Origin: Halobacillus campisalis | Lineage (GTDB): Bacteria; Bacillota; Bacilli; Bacillales; Halobacillaceae | DNA: 64,000 nt | NCBI RefSeq assembly: GCF_030345335.1 | Contig: NZ_JAPVRC010000001.1 | Span: 248,001-312,000, forward strand | Reading direction: 5' to 3' | Shown here: positions 9,883 to 18,428 of the stretch, piece after piece | Layout: each line of letters opens with the position of its first letter | Position numbering within the stretch: position 1 is the first letter of the stretch | Made by a program: the position numbers and the translations under genes | The notes under the pieces: model-generated | Told to the model about the DNA's origin: nothing | Seen by the model: only the letters and a program-made list of their open reading frames with translations | Database searches by the model: none

Positions 9883-11046
9883 TTATCTATCAAAATCATC
9901 TATTCGCCGTTCAGAAATCATTACCCCTCTTTTCGCCATTTCAGTAATATAATGGCCTCCTGGTACAATTTTCTCTGGCGGATATACCCCTTTTTTTGTA
10001 ATGATTTGACTGCCTATCATTTGAGCTACAACGGATATGGTATTGGCTGTGGCTCGAGCCATGGCTGTTACCTTATTCGTACGGTCTTTGTAGGTTATCA
10101 TTTCATATTGGTAGGTGGTATCTTTTCCGTCCTTCGCTCCTCCGACACATACTCTGAGTAATACAGCATCATCCTTATCTTTTAAATCAACGATAGGATC
10201 CAACGTTTTCAGCAGCACTTCCCTCGGTTTTACTTGAATACCGCCCACATCCACAACATGGTCATTCCCGGTGAGCTTCAAGTCTACGAGCAACTTCATT
10301 TTTTCAGCGTGCCCTCGATATCGTATTGTTTTGTACTCCAGTGTATCGATGTCAGGAAAGGATTTTAGTAAGGTAGAAGTGCCTCCTGACGTATGGAAGG
10401 CTTCAAGCGGACCGAAGCGTTCAAAATGTAATTGCTCAAGCTCTGTAAGAGAATCGACTTGCTGCAGCTTACCGTTTCTAATGATCGTAGAAGGATCGGT
10501 GTAATGATCTAGCAGTCCTTCCATGGAAAATACATGATTATATTCAAGTGGTGGCTCAGGCTGGACTGGAATTCCCCCTACATATAGCCGGATTTCTTTC
10601 ACTACATCGAGTTTGCTCGCGCCATAGCCTGATAGAATATTGATCATTCCAGGTGCTACTCCTAAATCAGGAATCGTCGTTACTTGAGCTGCTTTTGCGC
10701 TGTTATATAAATCTAATACATGGTCCGTTACGTGACCTATATGCCCTCCTAAGTCTACAGAACTTACGCCTGATTCGATAGCCGTTTTAGCGACAATTTC
10801 ATTGAAAGAATAAAATAATGCGTTGATGACTACGTCATACTGCTTAAGAAACTCAGCAAGCTGTTCAGAATTTCCGGCATCGACTTTATAAGCTTTAATT
10901 TTCGGTGAACCGAGCGCCTGACATACTTGCTCTGCTCTCTGCACGTCGATGTCCGCAAGCCCTACTTTTTTCACTTCAGAACTATTCACTAAATCACGAG
11001 CCGCTTCTTTCCCCATCAATCCCGAACCTAGTACCGCCACTTTCAT
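9883..11046 (-). CDS. lysDH: L-lysine 6-dehydrogenase
   Basis: This enzyme oxidatively deaminates the epsilon-amino group of L-lysine with NAD(P), giving 2-aminoadipate 6-semialdehyde, which cyclises to piperideine-6-carboxylate. The 387-residue protein belongs to the saccharopine dehydrogenase fold. It has an N-terminal Rossmann '[16 protein letters not shown]', '[19 protein letters not shown]', '[18 protein letters not shown]', '[20 protein letters not shown]' and '[10 protein letters not shown]', all strongly reminiscent of Geobacillus lysine 6-dehydrogenase. The start is ATG 11046, 8 bases after AAAAAGGGG; the in-frame GTG at 11055 lies inside that binding site. It is the last gene of a four-gene operon. 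Confidence 0.88.
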   Translation of the reverse strand: MKVAVLGSGLMGKEAARDLVNSSEVKKVGLADIDVQRAEQVCQALGSPKIKAYKVDAGNSEQLAEFLKQYDVVINALFYSFNEIVAKTAIESGVSSVDLGGHIGHVTDHVLDLYNSAKAAQVTTIPDLGVAPGMINILSGYGASKLDVVKEIRLYVGGIPVQPEPPLEYNHVFSMEGLLDHYTDPSTIIRNGKLQQVDSLTELEQLHFERFGPLEAFHTSGGTSTLLKSFPDIDTLEYKTIRYRGHAEKMKLLVDLKLTGNDHVVDVGGIQVKPREVLLKTLDPIVDLKDKDDAVLLRVCVGGAKDGKDTTYQYEMITYKDRTNKVTAMARATANTISVVAQMIGSQIITKKGVYPPEKIVPGGHYITEMAKRGVMISERRIDDFDR

Positions 11047-11087
11047 AGTCCGCACCCCTTTTTCACCGGTAATCTGATGCTGTTCAA

Positions 11088-12590
11088 TTATTCAACGTCA
11101 ATTTGCGCTCTTTGCAGCTTGCCGCTGAAGTCTACGTATATCGCTTTCCATTCTGTAAATACATCTAAAGCCGCTACTCCTGAATCACGGTGGCCGTTGC
11201 CAGTTCCTTTCGTTCCTCCAAAAGGCAAGTGGATCTCTGCACCTGTTGTTCCTGCGTTTACGTAAACGATTCCTGTATCCAAGTCACGCTGAGCAGCAAA
11301 AACCTTGTTGACGTCTCTAGTGAAAATCGAGCTCGATAAGCCGAATTCCACCTGATTATTGATCTCTATCGCTTCTTCGAGACTGGTCACCGGGATAAGG
11401 GAAACAACAGGCCCGAATATCTCTTCCTGCGCAATACGCATATCGGCTGTAGCATCTGTGAACAACGTCGGAGCAAAGTAATTACCAGCCGCATGTTCTC
11501 CACTATCCATTACATAACCACCCGTAAGAAGTTTCGCTCCTTCGTCTTTTCCAATTTCGATATATTGTTTGATTTTGTTTAGACCGTGTTCATTAATGAC
11601 CGGCCCTACTTTAATCGATTCATCTAGTCCATTTCCAATTGTTAATTTTGCTATTTCAACCTGAAGTCTTTCTTCTAGTTCTTCTTTTAAATCTTCATGG
11701 ACCATGACCCGGCTGCAAGCTGTACATCGCTGCCCGCTTGTCCCGAATGCACTCCAAAGAATTCCTTCAACGGCGAGAGACAGATCTGCATCGTCCATGA
11801 CAATCACCGCATTTTTCCCGCCCATTTCAAGGGATACCTTTTTCAAGCGCTCGCCGCATTTCGCAGCAATATTCCGTCCTACATCATTGGATCCCGTAAA
11901 TGAAATCACACGGATATCATCCTGCTCAAGCATAGCTTCTCCAACTGTCGATCCAGAGCCGAATACTACATTGATAACACCTTTAGGCAGCCCCGCTTCT
12001 TCAAAAATCTTCGCTAATTCATACGCCATGATCGGCGTTTCGGTAGCTGGCTTCCACACGACAGCATTTCCTGCAACAATCGCAGGGAAAGACTTCCACG
12101 TAGCAATAGCTATCGGGAAATTCCATGGGGTTATAATACCGACGACGCCGACTGGGGCGCGAACACTCATCGCAAATTTATCTTTTAATTCAGATGGAGT
12201 CGTCTGTCCAAATAACCTCCGGCCTTCACCAGCCATGTAGAAAGCCATATCGATCCCTTCCTGCACCTCGCCACGGGCTTCTTCAATGACTTTTCCATTT
12301 TCCATCGTTAATAATTGAGATAATTCCTCTTTTCTTTCCTTCATGAGAAGGCCTACTCTATACAATACTTCTGCTCTTTGAGGGGCAGGTACAAGCGCCC
12401 ATTTTTTCTGTGCTATTTTAGCCGCTCCTGTTGCTGCGGCCACTTCAGCCTCACCGGATAATGGAACCTGTACAAGCGCTTCTAAATTAGCGGGGTTTTT
12501 AACATCTGCATACTTTTCAGTAGATGGAAAAAACCATTTCCCGTTTATATAATTACGAAGCTTTTCATCTTTGATTAACTGACGACTCAT
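11088..12590 (-). CDS. Aldehyde dehydrogenase of the lysine cluster
   Basis: This 500-residue NAD(P)-dependent aldehyde dehydrogenase has '[13 protein letters not shown]' (about 154-166), the general base Glu255 in 'LEMGGKN', the nucleophile Cys289 in 'SGQRCTAC' and 'EEIFGPV'. Next to lysine dehydrogenase its most natural substrate is 2-aminoadipate 6-semialdehyde, giving 2-aminoadipate. The same enzyme could also oxidise glutarate semialdehyde, because the cluster has only one such gene. The start is ATG 12590 after AAGGAGG. The gap to the upstream thiamine enzyme is 18 bp and to lysDH 41 bp, so co-transcription is likely. Confidence 0.85.
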   Translation of the reverse strand: MSRQLIKDEKLRNYINGKWFFPSTEKYADVKNPANLEALVQVPLSGEAEVAAATGAAKIAQKKWALVPAPQRAEVLYRVGLLMKERKEELSQLLTMENGKVIEEARGEVQEGIDMAFYMAGEGRRLFGQTTPSELKDKFAMSVRAPVGVVGIITPWNFPIAIATWKSFPAIVAGNAVVWKPATETPIMAYELAKIFEEAGLPKGVINVVFGSGSTVGEAMLEQDDIRVISFTGSNDVGRNIAAKCGERLKKVSLEMGGKNAVIVMDDADLSLAVEGILWSAFGTSGQRCTACSRVMVHEDLKEELEERLQVEIAKLTIGNGLDESIKVGPVINEHGLNKIKQYIEIGKDEGAKLLTGGYVMDSGEHAAGNYFAPTLFTDATADMRIAQEEIFGPVVSLIPVTSLEEAIEINNQVEFGLSSSIFTRDVNKVFAAQRDLDTGIVYVNAGTTGAEIHLPFGGTKGTGNGHRDSGVAALDVFTEWKAIYVDFSGKLQRAQIDVE

Positions 12591-12608
12591 CTTACATACC
12601 TCCTTAAA

Positions 12609-14261
12609 TTAGTGTCTGTTCCGTATTTGTTGAATAGTGGAAGAGACCGTGATCTGATTAGGGTCACTCTCTATTTCAATGAGCGACGGCTTTCTTATAC
12701 GGATCGACTGAATAAGCGCCTTGTCGAACTCTTCAGCAGTTTTCACATAATAACTTTCCGCTCCAACATCCAGAGCAATTTTAGAAAAATCTACCCTCCC
12801 TAAATTCGTGCCGATCATTTTATGAGGATAATGCACTTCCTGATGCATACGAATGGTTCCGTACATGCAATTGTTGAACACGATGCTTATGACAGGTATG
12901 TCGTAGCGAACCGCAGTTTCTAATTCCTGCATCGTCATCATGAACCCCCCATCCCCTGATAAAGAGACGACGGTCCGATCAGGCAAAGCTAACTTAACCC
13001 CTAAGGCGGCAGGCATACCATACCCCATCGCTCCAGACGTAGGTCCGACGTACGTGTTTTTTTGACTGAATTGATAAAACCTATGAAGCCACCCAGCAAA
13101 GTTTCCCGCATCATTCGTAATGATCGAATCTTTTGGCAGATGTTTTTGAAGACTTGAAATGATTTTCTCATTGAGAACGACTTGTCCTTCTGTCGGTTTC
13201 AGCGATTGTGTATACTTTACTCGACATTTACTTGCCCAGCTCGTCCATTCATTAGGTAATTTCATACTTGTTAGATCTTTAAGGGCTTCCTTCGCATCTG
13301 CAACGATCCCGACCAGTGGAGAAAAGGATTTACCAATCGTTTCATAATCGATATCAATATGAATAAGTGATTGACCCTTCGTCAGAATCGTGTAGTCCTG
13401 GGTCGTGACTTCTGATAACCTCGTGCCTATGGCGATCAGAGTGTCGGCCTCCCGCACAATGCTCAGAAGGGTTGGTGTCATTCCCAGACCGAGGTGTCCC
13501 ACATACAGGTGGTGGTCATTTGGAAATACATCATGCCTTCTAAAAGCTGCCATGACGGGCAGGTTAAAGGACTCTGCAAAATCTATTAGAGTTTCTTCCC
13601 CTCTGGCACTCTTTACTCCTCCGCCGGCAATGATCAAAGGGCGTTTACTGCCTCGTAAAATCTGTTCAATATCCTTGATTTCATCGCGAGAAGGTCTTGG
13701 GGAAGGTTTGGAAACTTTAGTTCCAAAATCCATTGTTGCTGTTTCCAATAACAGATCTTCCGGTAATGATATGACAACAGGGCCTGGACGACCCGTTCTT
13801 GCAAGACGGAACGCTCGTTGCACGATTTCCGGTATGCGGGATGCCTCATTGATCTCTACTGCCCATTTAGCGATCGGTTTAAAAAAATCCTCTAAATCAA
13901 TCTCTTGAAAGCCTTCCCTTCCTTTAAATCTGCTGTGCACCTGACCGAGAAAGACGACCATGGGAGTGGAGTCCTGATAGGCGGTGTGGACACCAATAGC
14001 AAGATTCGAGGCGCCGACTCCCCGCGTAGCCATGACAACACCTGGTGTCCCGCTTGCTTTTGCGTAACCCTCTCCCATGAAAGAAGCCCCTCCCTCATGT
14101 CTCGCTGAAATGAGAGTAAGTGCAGGTTCATCAAAAATGGCATCAAGAAGAGGGAGGTAACTCTCCCCCGGCACACAAAATACCTTCTCTACCTCTTCCA
14201 GCTTCAGGCACTCCACAATGGCACGGGAACTTGACATAGACTGGTGCTGTCCATCCCCCAT
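12609..14261 (-). CDS. Thiamine-diphosphate enzyme (acetolactate synthase-like), candidate 2-oxoacid decarboxylase
   Basis: The 550-residue protein has the usual three domains of the acetolactate-synthase/decarboxylase superfamily: N-terminal PYR domain with the cofactor-activating Glu56 in 'ISARHEGGASF', a middle domain with 'PLIIAGGGV', and a PP domain with the ThDP/Mg motif starting 'GDGGFMM' (about 430) and ending 'IVFNN'. A housekeeping acetolactate synthase would normally sit in an ilv operon; here it lies between an aminotransferase and an aldehyde dehydrogenase. Decarboxylation of 2-oxoadipate to glutarate semialdehyde is therefore my inference. The start is ATG 14261, which overlaps the upstream TGA as TGATG and follows AAGGGGG; the longer frame from 14285 lacks a binding site. 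Confidence 0.75.
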   Translation of the reverse strand: MGDGQHQSMSSSRAIVECLKLEEVEKVFCVPGESYLPLLDAIFDEPALTLISARHEGGASFMGEGYAKASGTPGVVMATRGVGASNLAIGVHTAYQDSTPMVVFLGQVHSRFKGREGFQEIDLEDFFKPIAKWAVEINEASRIPEIVQRAFRLARTGRPGPVVISLPEDLLLETATMDFGTKVSKPSPRPSRDEIKDIEQILRGSKRPLIIAGGGVKSARGEETLIDFAESFNLPVMAAFRRHDVFPNDHHLYVGHLGLGMTPTLLSIVREADTLIAIGTRLSEVTTQDYTILTKGQSLIHIDIDYETIGKSFSPLVGIVADAKEALKDLTSMKLPNEWTSWASKCRVKYTQSLKPTEGQVVLNEKIISSLQKHLPKDSIITNDAGNFAGWLHRFYQFSQKNTYVGPTSGAMGYGMPAALGVKLALPDRTVVSLSGDGGFMMTMQELETAVRYDIPVISIVFNNCMYGTIRMHQEVHYPHKMIGTNLGRVDFSKIALDVGAESYYVKTAEEFDKALIQSIRIRKPSLIEIESDPNQITVSSTIQQIRNRH

Positions 14262-15436
14262 CAGGAAAGCCCCCTTGTCTTCCATTTCTTCATTCGATTC
14301 ACCGCTTCACGCAAACGATGTTCCGGCGCAGACAGCGAGATGCGGATGAATCCTTCTCCGTTTACGCCAAACGCATTCCCCGGCGTAACAATCACCCCGG
14401 CTTCCGCAAGCATTTTTTCAGCAAACATCTGAGAGGTGTATCCCTTAGGAACCTTTGCCCAAATAAAAAAAGTCCCCCTCGGCTTGTTCGCTTTAAGATC
14501 AAGTTCTTTAATGGCATCAAGCATGATTTCCATCCGCTTCTGATAGGTTCGATTATTTGATGTTACCGTTGAAAAGTCACTGTTTAATGCAGCTGCTCCT
14601 GCTTTTTGAATCGGCAGAAACTGAGAAGTATCTGTATTGCTCTTTACAATCGATAAAGCGTGGATCAACTCCTCGCTCCCGACGACGTAGCCAATTCTCC
14701 ATCCCGTCATACTGAAGCTTTTCGATAAGGAACCAAATTCAACAGTCCTTTCCTTTGCTCCAGGGACTTGAAGAATACTAGGGGCACGATAGCCGTCGAA
14801 TGTCACAAGGTCATAAGCCGAATCATGTGCGACACACAGATTATGATTCTCTGCAAAACTAATTGCTTCCTCAAATGTACCGAGTTCGACCGTAGCACCT
14901 GTCGGATTGCTCGGATAGTTTAATAACATCATCTTCGCCCGGTCTACATCTGCAGGAGTAAGCGAATGAAACTGAGGTGCGAAATGGTTTTCCTCATACA
15001 AAGGAAGAGGAATAACTCTCCCTTGAGCCAGGTGTACAGCTGACGAATAAACGGGATAACCTGGATCCGGTACCAGGACACCATCCCCCGGGTCAACAAC
15101 TGCGTGAATCAAGTGGGCAATCCCTTCCTTTGAACCAATCAGCGCGAGGACTTCCGATACAGGATTTAGATCAACGTTATAATGTCTTTTATAAAAATCG
15201 GCAACGGCTTTCTTGAATTCCGTACAACCCCCGTACGGTGAATAGCTATGGTTCTTCGGATCACTTGCTTCTATAGTTAACGCATCAATAATAAAAGAAG
15301 GCGTCGGCAGATCAGGAGCACCTATACCTAAATCAATCACATCTACTCCCTGCTCTTGTAAATCCTTCTTTTTTTGATGAAACACAGAAAACAAATAAGG
15401 AGGCAAACTATTTACTCGTTCTGACCCAAAAGTCAT
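14261..15436 (-). CDS. Class I/II PLP aminotransferase, likely 2-aminoadipate transaminase
   Basis: This 391-residue fold-type I aminotransferase has 'DLGIGAPDLPTP', 'PDPGYPVYSS', 'NYPSNPTGA' and the PLP-lysine motif 'SLSKSFSMTGWRIGY' (Lys about 238). 'FIRISLSAPEHRLREA' lies near the C-terminus. The sequence style resembles LL-diaminopimelate aminotransferase relatives, but the context (lysine dehydrogenase, semialdehyde dehydrogenase) suggests 2-aminoadipate to 2-oxoadipate. It is first in its operon. Two tandem ATGs occur; the second (15436) is better spaced from GGGGGGAGA. Its stop overlaps the next start (TGATG), so the two are translationally coupled. Confidence 0.78.
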   Translation of the reverse strand: MTFGSERVNSLPPYLFSVFHQKKKDLQEQGVDVIDLGIGAPDLPTPSFIIDALTIEASDPKNHSYSPYGGCTEFKKAVADFYKRHYNVDLNPVSEVLALIGSKEGIAHLIHAVVDPGDGVLVPDPGYPVYSSAVHLAQGRVIPLPLYEENHFAPQFHSLTPADVDRAKMMLLNYPSNPTGATVELGTFEEAISFAENHNLCVAHDSAYDLVTFDGYRAPSILQVPGAKERTVEFGSLSKSFSMTGWRIGYVVGSEELIHALSIVKSNTDTSQFLPIQKAGAAALNSDFSTVTSNNRTYQKRMEIMLDAIKELDLKANKPRGTFFIWAKVPKGYTSQMFAEKMLAEAGVIVTPGNAFGVNGEGFIRISLSAPEHRLREAVNRMKKWKTRGLS

Positions 15437-15493
15437 CATTCTCCCCCCAACTGCGTAATATCCCCCTAATATAAGCGGACGGTTTGTCCCACT

Positions 15494-15514
15494 GTTCTAT
15501 CTTATTAAGAGAAC
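15494..15514. promoter_or_regulatory. Imperfect palindrome in the divergent lysine-cluster promoter region
   Basis: GTTCT and AGAAC arms enclose an 11-base AT-rich centre between the aminotransferase operon and the CoA-transferase pair. It could bind a regulator that controls both directions, but the symmetry is imperfect and no regulator gene is adjacent. Confidence 0.25.
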
Positions 15515-15651
15515 AATCGTTTCATGATAGATGTTTTTATAAAGGAGATTGATTCTAAGACATATTTTCAGCCAAGAGGACATACAGTGTAGTGTAAGAC
15601 GTGCTCATCTCCATTTTTGTGCTGACCGTTCATAAAACCTAGTTGATCCCA

Positions 15652-15694
15652 AGCCAGTTGGATTCATACACAGTATGGGTTCGGCTGGCTTTTT
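15652..15694 (+). promoter_or_regulatory. Leader hairpin with T-run upstream of the CoA-transferase gene (attenuator candidate)
   Basis: An 18-bp stem, fully paired if G-U pairs are allowed, with a 3-base ACA loop spans 15652-15690 and is followed by TTTTTCC. It lies about 30 bp before the CoA-transferase start and after the divergent promoter region, so no upstream + strand gene needs it. That position fits conditional termination in the leader. A second possible stem (GGAGAT at 15544 with ATCTCC at 15607) lies upstream. Confidence 0.5.
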
Positions 15695-15720
15695 CCTTAT
15701 GCAGAAAGGATGTGATGGAT

Positions 15721-16908
15721 ATGAATACAGCTTTACACGGCATTACGGTACTTGATTTAACACGAGTACTAGCAGGTCCTTATTGTTCGATGATTCTTGG
15801 AGATCTAGGTGCTGACGTTATTAAAGTGGAAGCACCGGGCGGGAGTGATGAAACACGACAATGGGGTCCACCCTTCCAACATGGTGTGAGTGCTTATTAC
15901 TTATGCACGAATCGAAATAAGAGAAGCCTCACTGTTGATTTGAAAACAAAAAGGGGTAAAGAAATTATTGAAAAACTGGCTGCTGAGTGTGATGTCGTCC
16001 TCCACAACTTCAAGACAGGTACGATGGAGCGTTTAGGTCTTGATTACTTGGCATTACGTAAGATCAATCCACGTATTATTTACTGTTCCATTACTGGATT
16101 TGGTGAAACGGGCCCGTATAAGAATTTGCCTGGGTATGATTTTATTGTCCAGGCCATGAGCGGTTTGATGAGTATCACAGGCAGTGAGTCTTCAGGACCA
16201 CAAAAAATAGGCGTTGCCATTTCGGATATTTTAACAGGTCTGTATGCTTGTATAGGGATTCAGTCGGCATTACTGGAAAGAACTCGATCAGGTAAAGGGC
16301 AGAAAATTGATTTATCTTTATATGATTCCGCGGTAAGCTCACTTATCAATATTGGAAGCAACTATTTAATGTCTGGACAAGAGCCTGAAAGATTGGGCAA
16401 TCATCACGCCAATATCGTCCCCTATCAGACTTTCCGTTCCCAGGACGGGGAAATGGTTATTGCCATTGGGAATAACCATCAATTTGTTTCCCTTTGTCAC
16501 TTGATTGAACAGCCGCATTTATCATCTGATCCCCGATTTCAAACAAATGCGGATCGAGTCAACAACCGTAAGACGCTCTCAACGATTCTTCAGCGTGCTT
16601 TTGAACAGCAGCCAACTGTGTACTGGAAGGAGAAATGCCAGTACGGCAACATTCCATTTGGCGCGATTCAAACTTTGGAGGAGCTCGTATCAGATAAACA
16701 ACTGCATGCTCGTAATATGTTCATGACCGCCTCCCACCCGAAAGCTGGAACTATAAAAATGATCGGCAGTCCTTTAAAGCTGTCAAAAACTCCGGTTGAT
16801 TTTAAACGGCATCCCCCCGAACCGGGTGAGCATAACGAGGAAATTTTACGGGCTCTCGGATATGACCAGAAAACTATTGAAGAGTTAAAGAACAATCGTA
16901 CGATTTAA
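15721..16908 (+). CDS. CaiB/BaiF (class III) CoA-transferase, likely glutarate-specific
   Basis: This 395-residue family III CoA-transferase moves CoA between carboxylic acids through an aspartyl-CoA intermediate; Asp140 in 'LPGYDFIVQAMSG' is the expected nucleophile. 'LDLTRVLAGPYCSMILGDLG' at the N-terminus and 'TGFGETGPY' are typical. Human SUGCT of this family makes glutaryl-CoA, and the next gene here is a glutaryl-CoA-dehydrogenase-like enzyme, so glutarate is the likely acceptor. I chose ATG 15721 because AAAGGA lies 10 bases before it and because the longer frame contains the leader hairpin. ATG 15715 is an alternative. Confidence 0.85.
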   Translation: MNTALHGITVLDLTRVLAGPYCSMILGDLGADVIKVEAPGGSDETRQWGPPFQHGVSAYYLCTNRNKRSLTVDLKTKRGKEIIEKLAAECDVVLHNFKTGTMERLGLDYLALRKINPRIIYCSITGFGETGPYKNLPGYDFIVQAMSGLMSITGSESSGPQKIGVAISDILTGLYACIGIQSALLERTRSGKGQKIDLSLYDSAVSSLINIGSNYLMSGQEPERLGNHHANIVPYQTFRSQDGEMVIAIGNNHQFVSLCHLIEQPHLSSDPRFQTNADRVNNRKTLSTILQRAFEQQPTVYWKEKCQYGNIPFGAIQTLEELVSDKQLHARNMFMTASHPKAGTIKMIGSPLKLSKTPVDFKRHPPEPGEHNEEILRALGYDQKTIEELKNNRTI

Positions 16909-16919
16909 GGAGGGATTAC

Positions 16920-18107
16920 ATGAATTTTGATTTTAGTGACGAACAGAATATGCTGCGTAATACTGTTAGGGATTTTGTCGATAAAGAAGTGATGCCGTGT
17001 ATAGGAGAATGGGATGCAAATGGTCATTTCGATAAGAGTGTATACCAGAAGCTTGCCCGGTTAGGATTGATGGGCGTGTGCATACCAGAAAAATACGGTG
17101 GGAGCGGTATGGATTATAATTCACTTGCGATTGTGTGTGAAGAATTAGAACGGGGAGACACAGCGTTTCGTACAGCGGTGTCTGTCCATACAGGATTAAA
17201 CAGCATGACTCTCCTGCAGTTCGGCACCGATCAGCAAAAACAGAAGTACCTCCTCCCCCAGGCAAAGGGTGAAAAATTAGGTGCGTTCGGCTTAACTGAA
17301 CCGAATGCAGGCTCCGACGTTGCTGCTTTACAGACGACCGCCGTCCTTAAAGGAGATTCATATATTCTCAATGGGCAGAAAACGTGGATTTCACTTTGTG
17401 ATACGGCCGACCATTTCCTTGTGTTCGCCTACACCGATAAAAGTAAAGATCATCATGGCATTTCCGCTTTTATTGTGGAACGAACGATGAAAGGATTCTC
17501 TTCAAAAGCTACCAAGGGTAAGCTTGGTATTCGTGCCGGCAATACTGGTGAATTATTTTTTGACCATATCGACGTTCCAGTAGAAAATAGACTCGGAGAA
17601 GAAGGTGACGGGTTTAAAATTGCGATGGCTGCCTTAGACAATGGCCGCTTCACTGTTGCCGCAGGAGCTTGCGGGCAGATTATGGCCTGTCTCGAGGCTA
17701 GTGTCTCTTATTGTCATGATAGGAAAACCTTCGGTAAAGAAATAGGAAAACACCAGCTTGTTCAGCAGATGATCGCCAAAATGGAAGCCGGCTTGCAAAT
17801 GAGCCGCCTCCTCGTTTACCGTGCTGGCGAATTAAAAAACAAAGGTGTGCGTAATACTAGAGAAACTTCTTTAGCTAAATGGCAGGCTTGTGATTTTGCC
17901 AATCAGTCAGCGGATGATGCTGTTCAAATACATGGCGCTTACGGGTATTCCAATGAGTATCCTGTAGAAAGATATTTACGAAATTCAAAGGCTCCCGTTA
18001 TATACGAAGGCACAAGAGAAATTCATACAATCATGCAGGCTGAATATGTGCTCGGTTACCGTAAAGATCGGCCACTTAATAAAATGCTTCCACCATGGAA
18101 AGAGTGA
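16920..18107 (+). CDS. Acyl-CoA dehydrogenase, likely glutaryl-CoA dehydrogenase
   Basis: This 395-residue flavoprotein has the catalytic Glu363 in 'IYEGTREIHTIM', 'GLTEPNAGSDVAAL' and 'QIHGAYGYSNEYPVERYLR'. 'GDTAFRTAVSVHTGLN' lines up with human glutaryl-CoA dehydrogenase 'DSGYRSAMSVQSSL'. It places Arg84 at the position of the arginine that holds the distal carboxylate of glutaryl-CoA; ordinary acyl-CoA dehydrogenases lack it. The expected reaction is oxidative decarboxylation of glutaryl-CoA to crotonyl-CoA. The start follows AAGGAGGG and the gene lies 11 bp behind the CoA-transferase, so they form an operon. A general short-chain acyl-CoA dehydrogenase remains possible. Confidence 0.78.
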   Translation: MNFDFSDEQNMLRNTVRDFVDKEVMPCIGEWDANGHFDKSVYQKLARLGLMGVCIPEKYGGSGMDYNSLAIVCEELERGDTAFRTAVSVHTGLNSMTLLQFGTDQQKQKYLLPQAKGEKLGAFGLTEPNAGSDVAALQTTAVLKGDSYILNGQKTWISLCDTADHFLVFAYTDKSKDHHGISAFIVERTMKGFSSKATKGKLGIRAGNTGELFFDHIDVPVENRLGEEGDGFKIAMAALDNGRFTVAAGACGQIMACLEASVSYCHDRKTFGKEIGKHQLVQQMIAKMEAGLQMSRLLVYRAGELKNKGVRNTRETSLAKWQACDFANQSADDAVQIHGAYGYSNEYPVERYLRNSKAPVIYEGTREIHTIMQAEYVLGYRKDRPLNKMLPPWKE

Positions 18108-18139
18108 CCTACACATCTTCCTATATAGCTTCTTTAAGG

Positions 18140-18190
18140 AGAAGAGCGCCATCCGCTAAGGCAGACGGTGCTCTTCTTAGTATTTTTTGT
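18140..18190 (+). terminator. Terminator of the CoA-transferase / acyl-CoA dehydrogenase operon
   Basis: The stem AGAAGAGCGCC / GGTGCTCTTCT (one G-U pair) is followed by TAGTATTTTTTG. Confidence 0.75.
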
Positions 18191-18428
18191 TAAAAGTGTA
18201 ATGTACTGTAATACGATTAACATCCAGGCTTAAAGAGTTTGAAACCTGCAGCGTATCTATATCTGATAGACTGAGAACTAGTTTGAAAAAACCCTGTGAT
18301 TTAATATAGGTCCTTCAGCACACAGGGTATACATAGCCCGAAAGAAGTCAGACTAAATATTTCACTTTTTTCAAACGAATTAGTCATTACCCATTGAACA
18401 CGGGTAAATTATTCAAGGAGGAATTTAA

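Noticed and set aside
11704-12240. 178-codon + strand frame over the aldehyde dehydrogenase
   Set aside because: Antisense shadow of a well-supported gene; no domain features.
15440-15720. Lysine riboswitch or SigL (sigma-54) promoter in the lysine cluster
   Set aside because: No L-box core elements; the GG/GC pair near 15685-15702 has 12 instead of 10 bases between its parts, so it does not fit a -24/-12 promoter.
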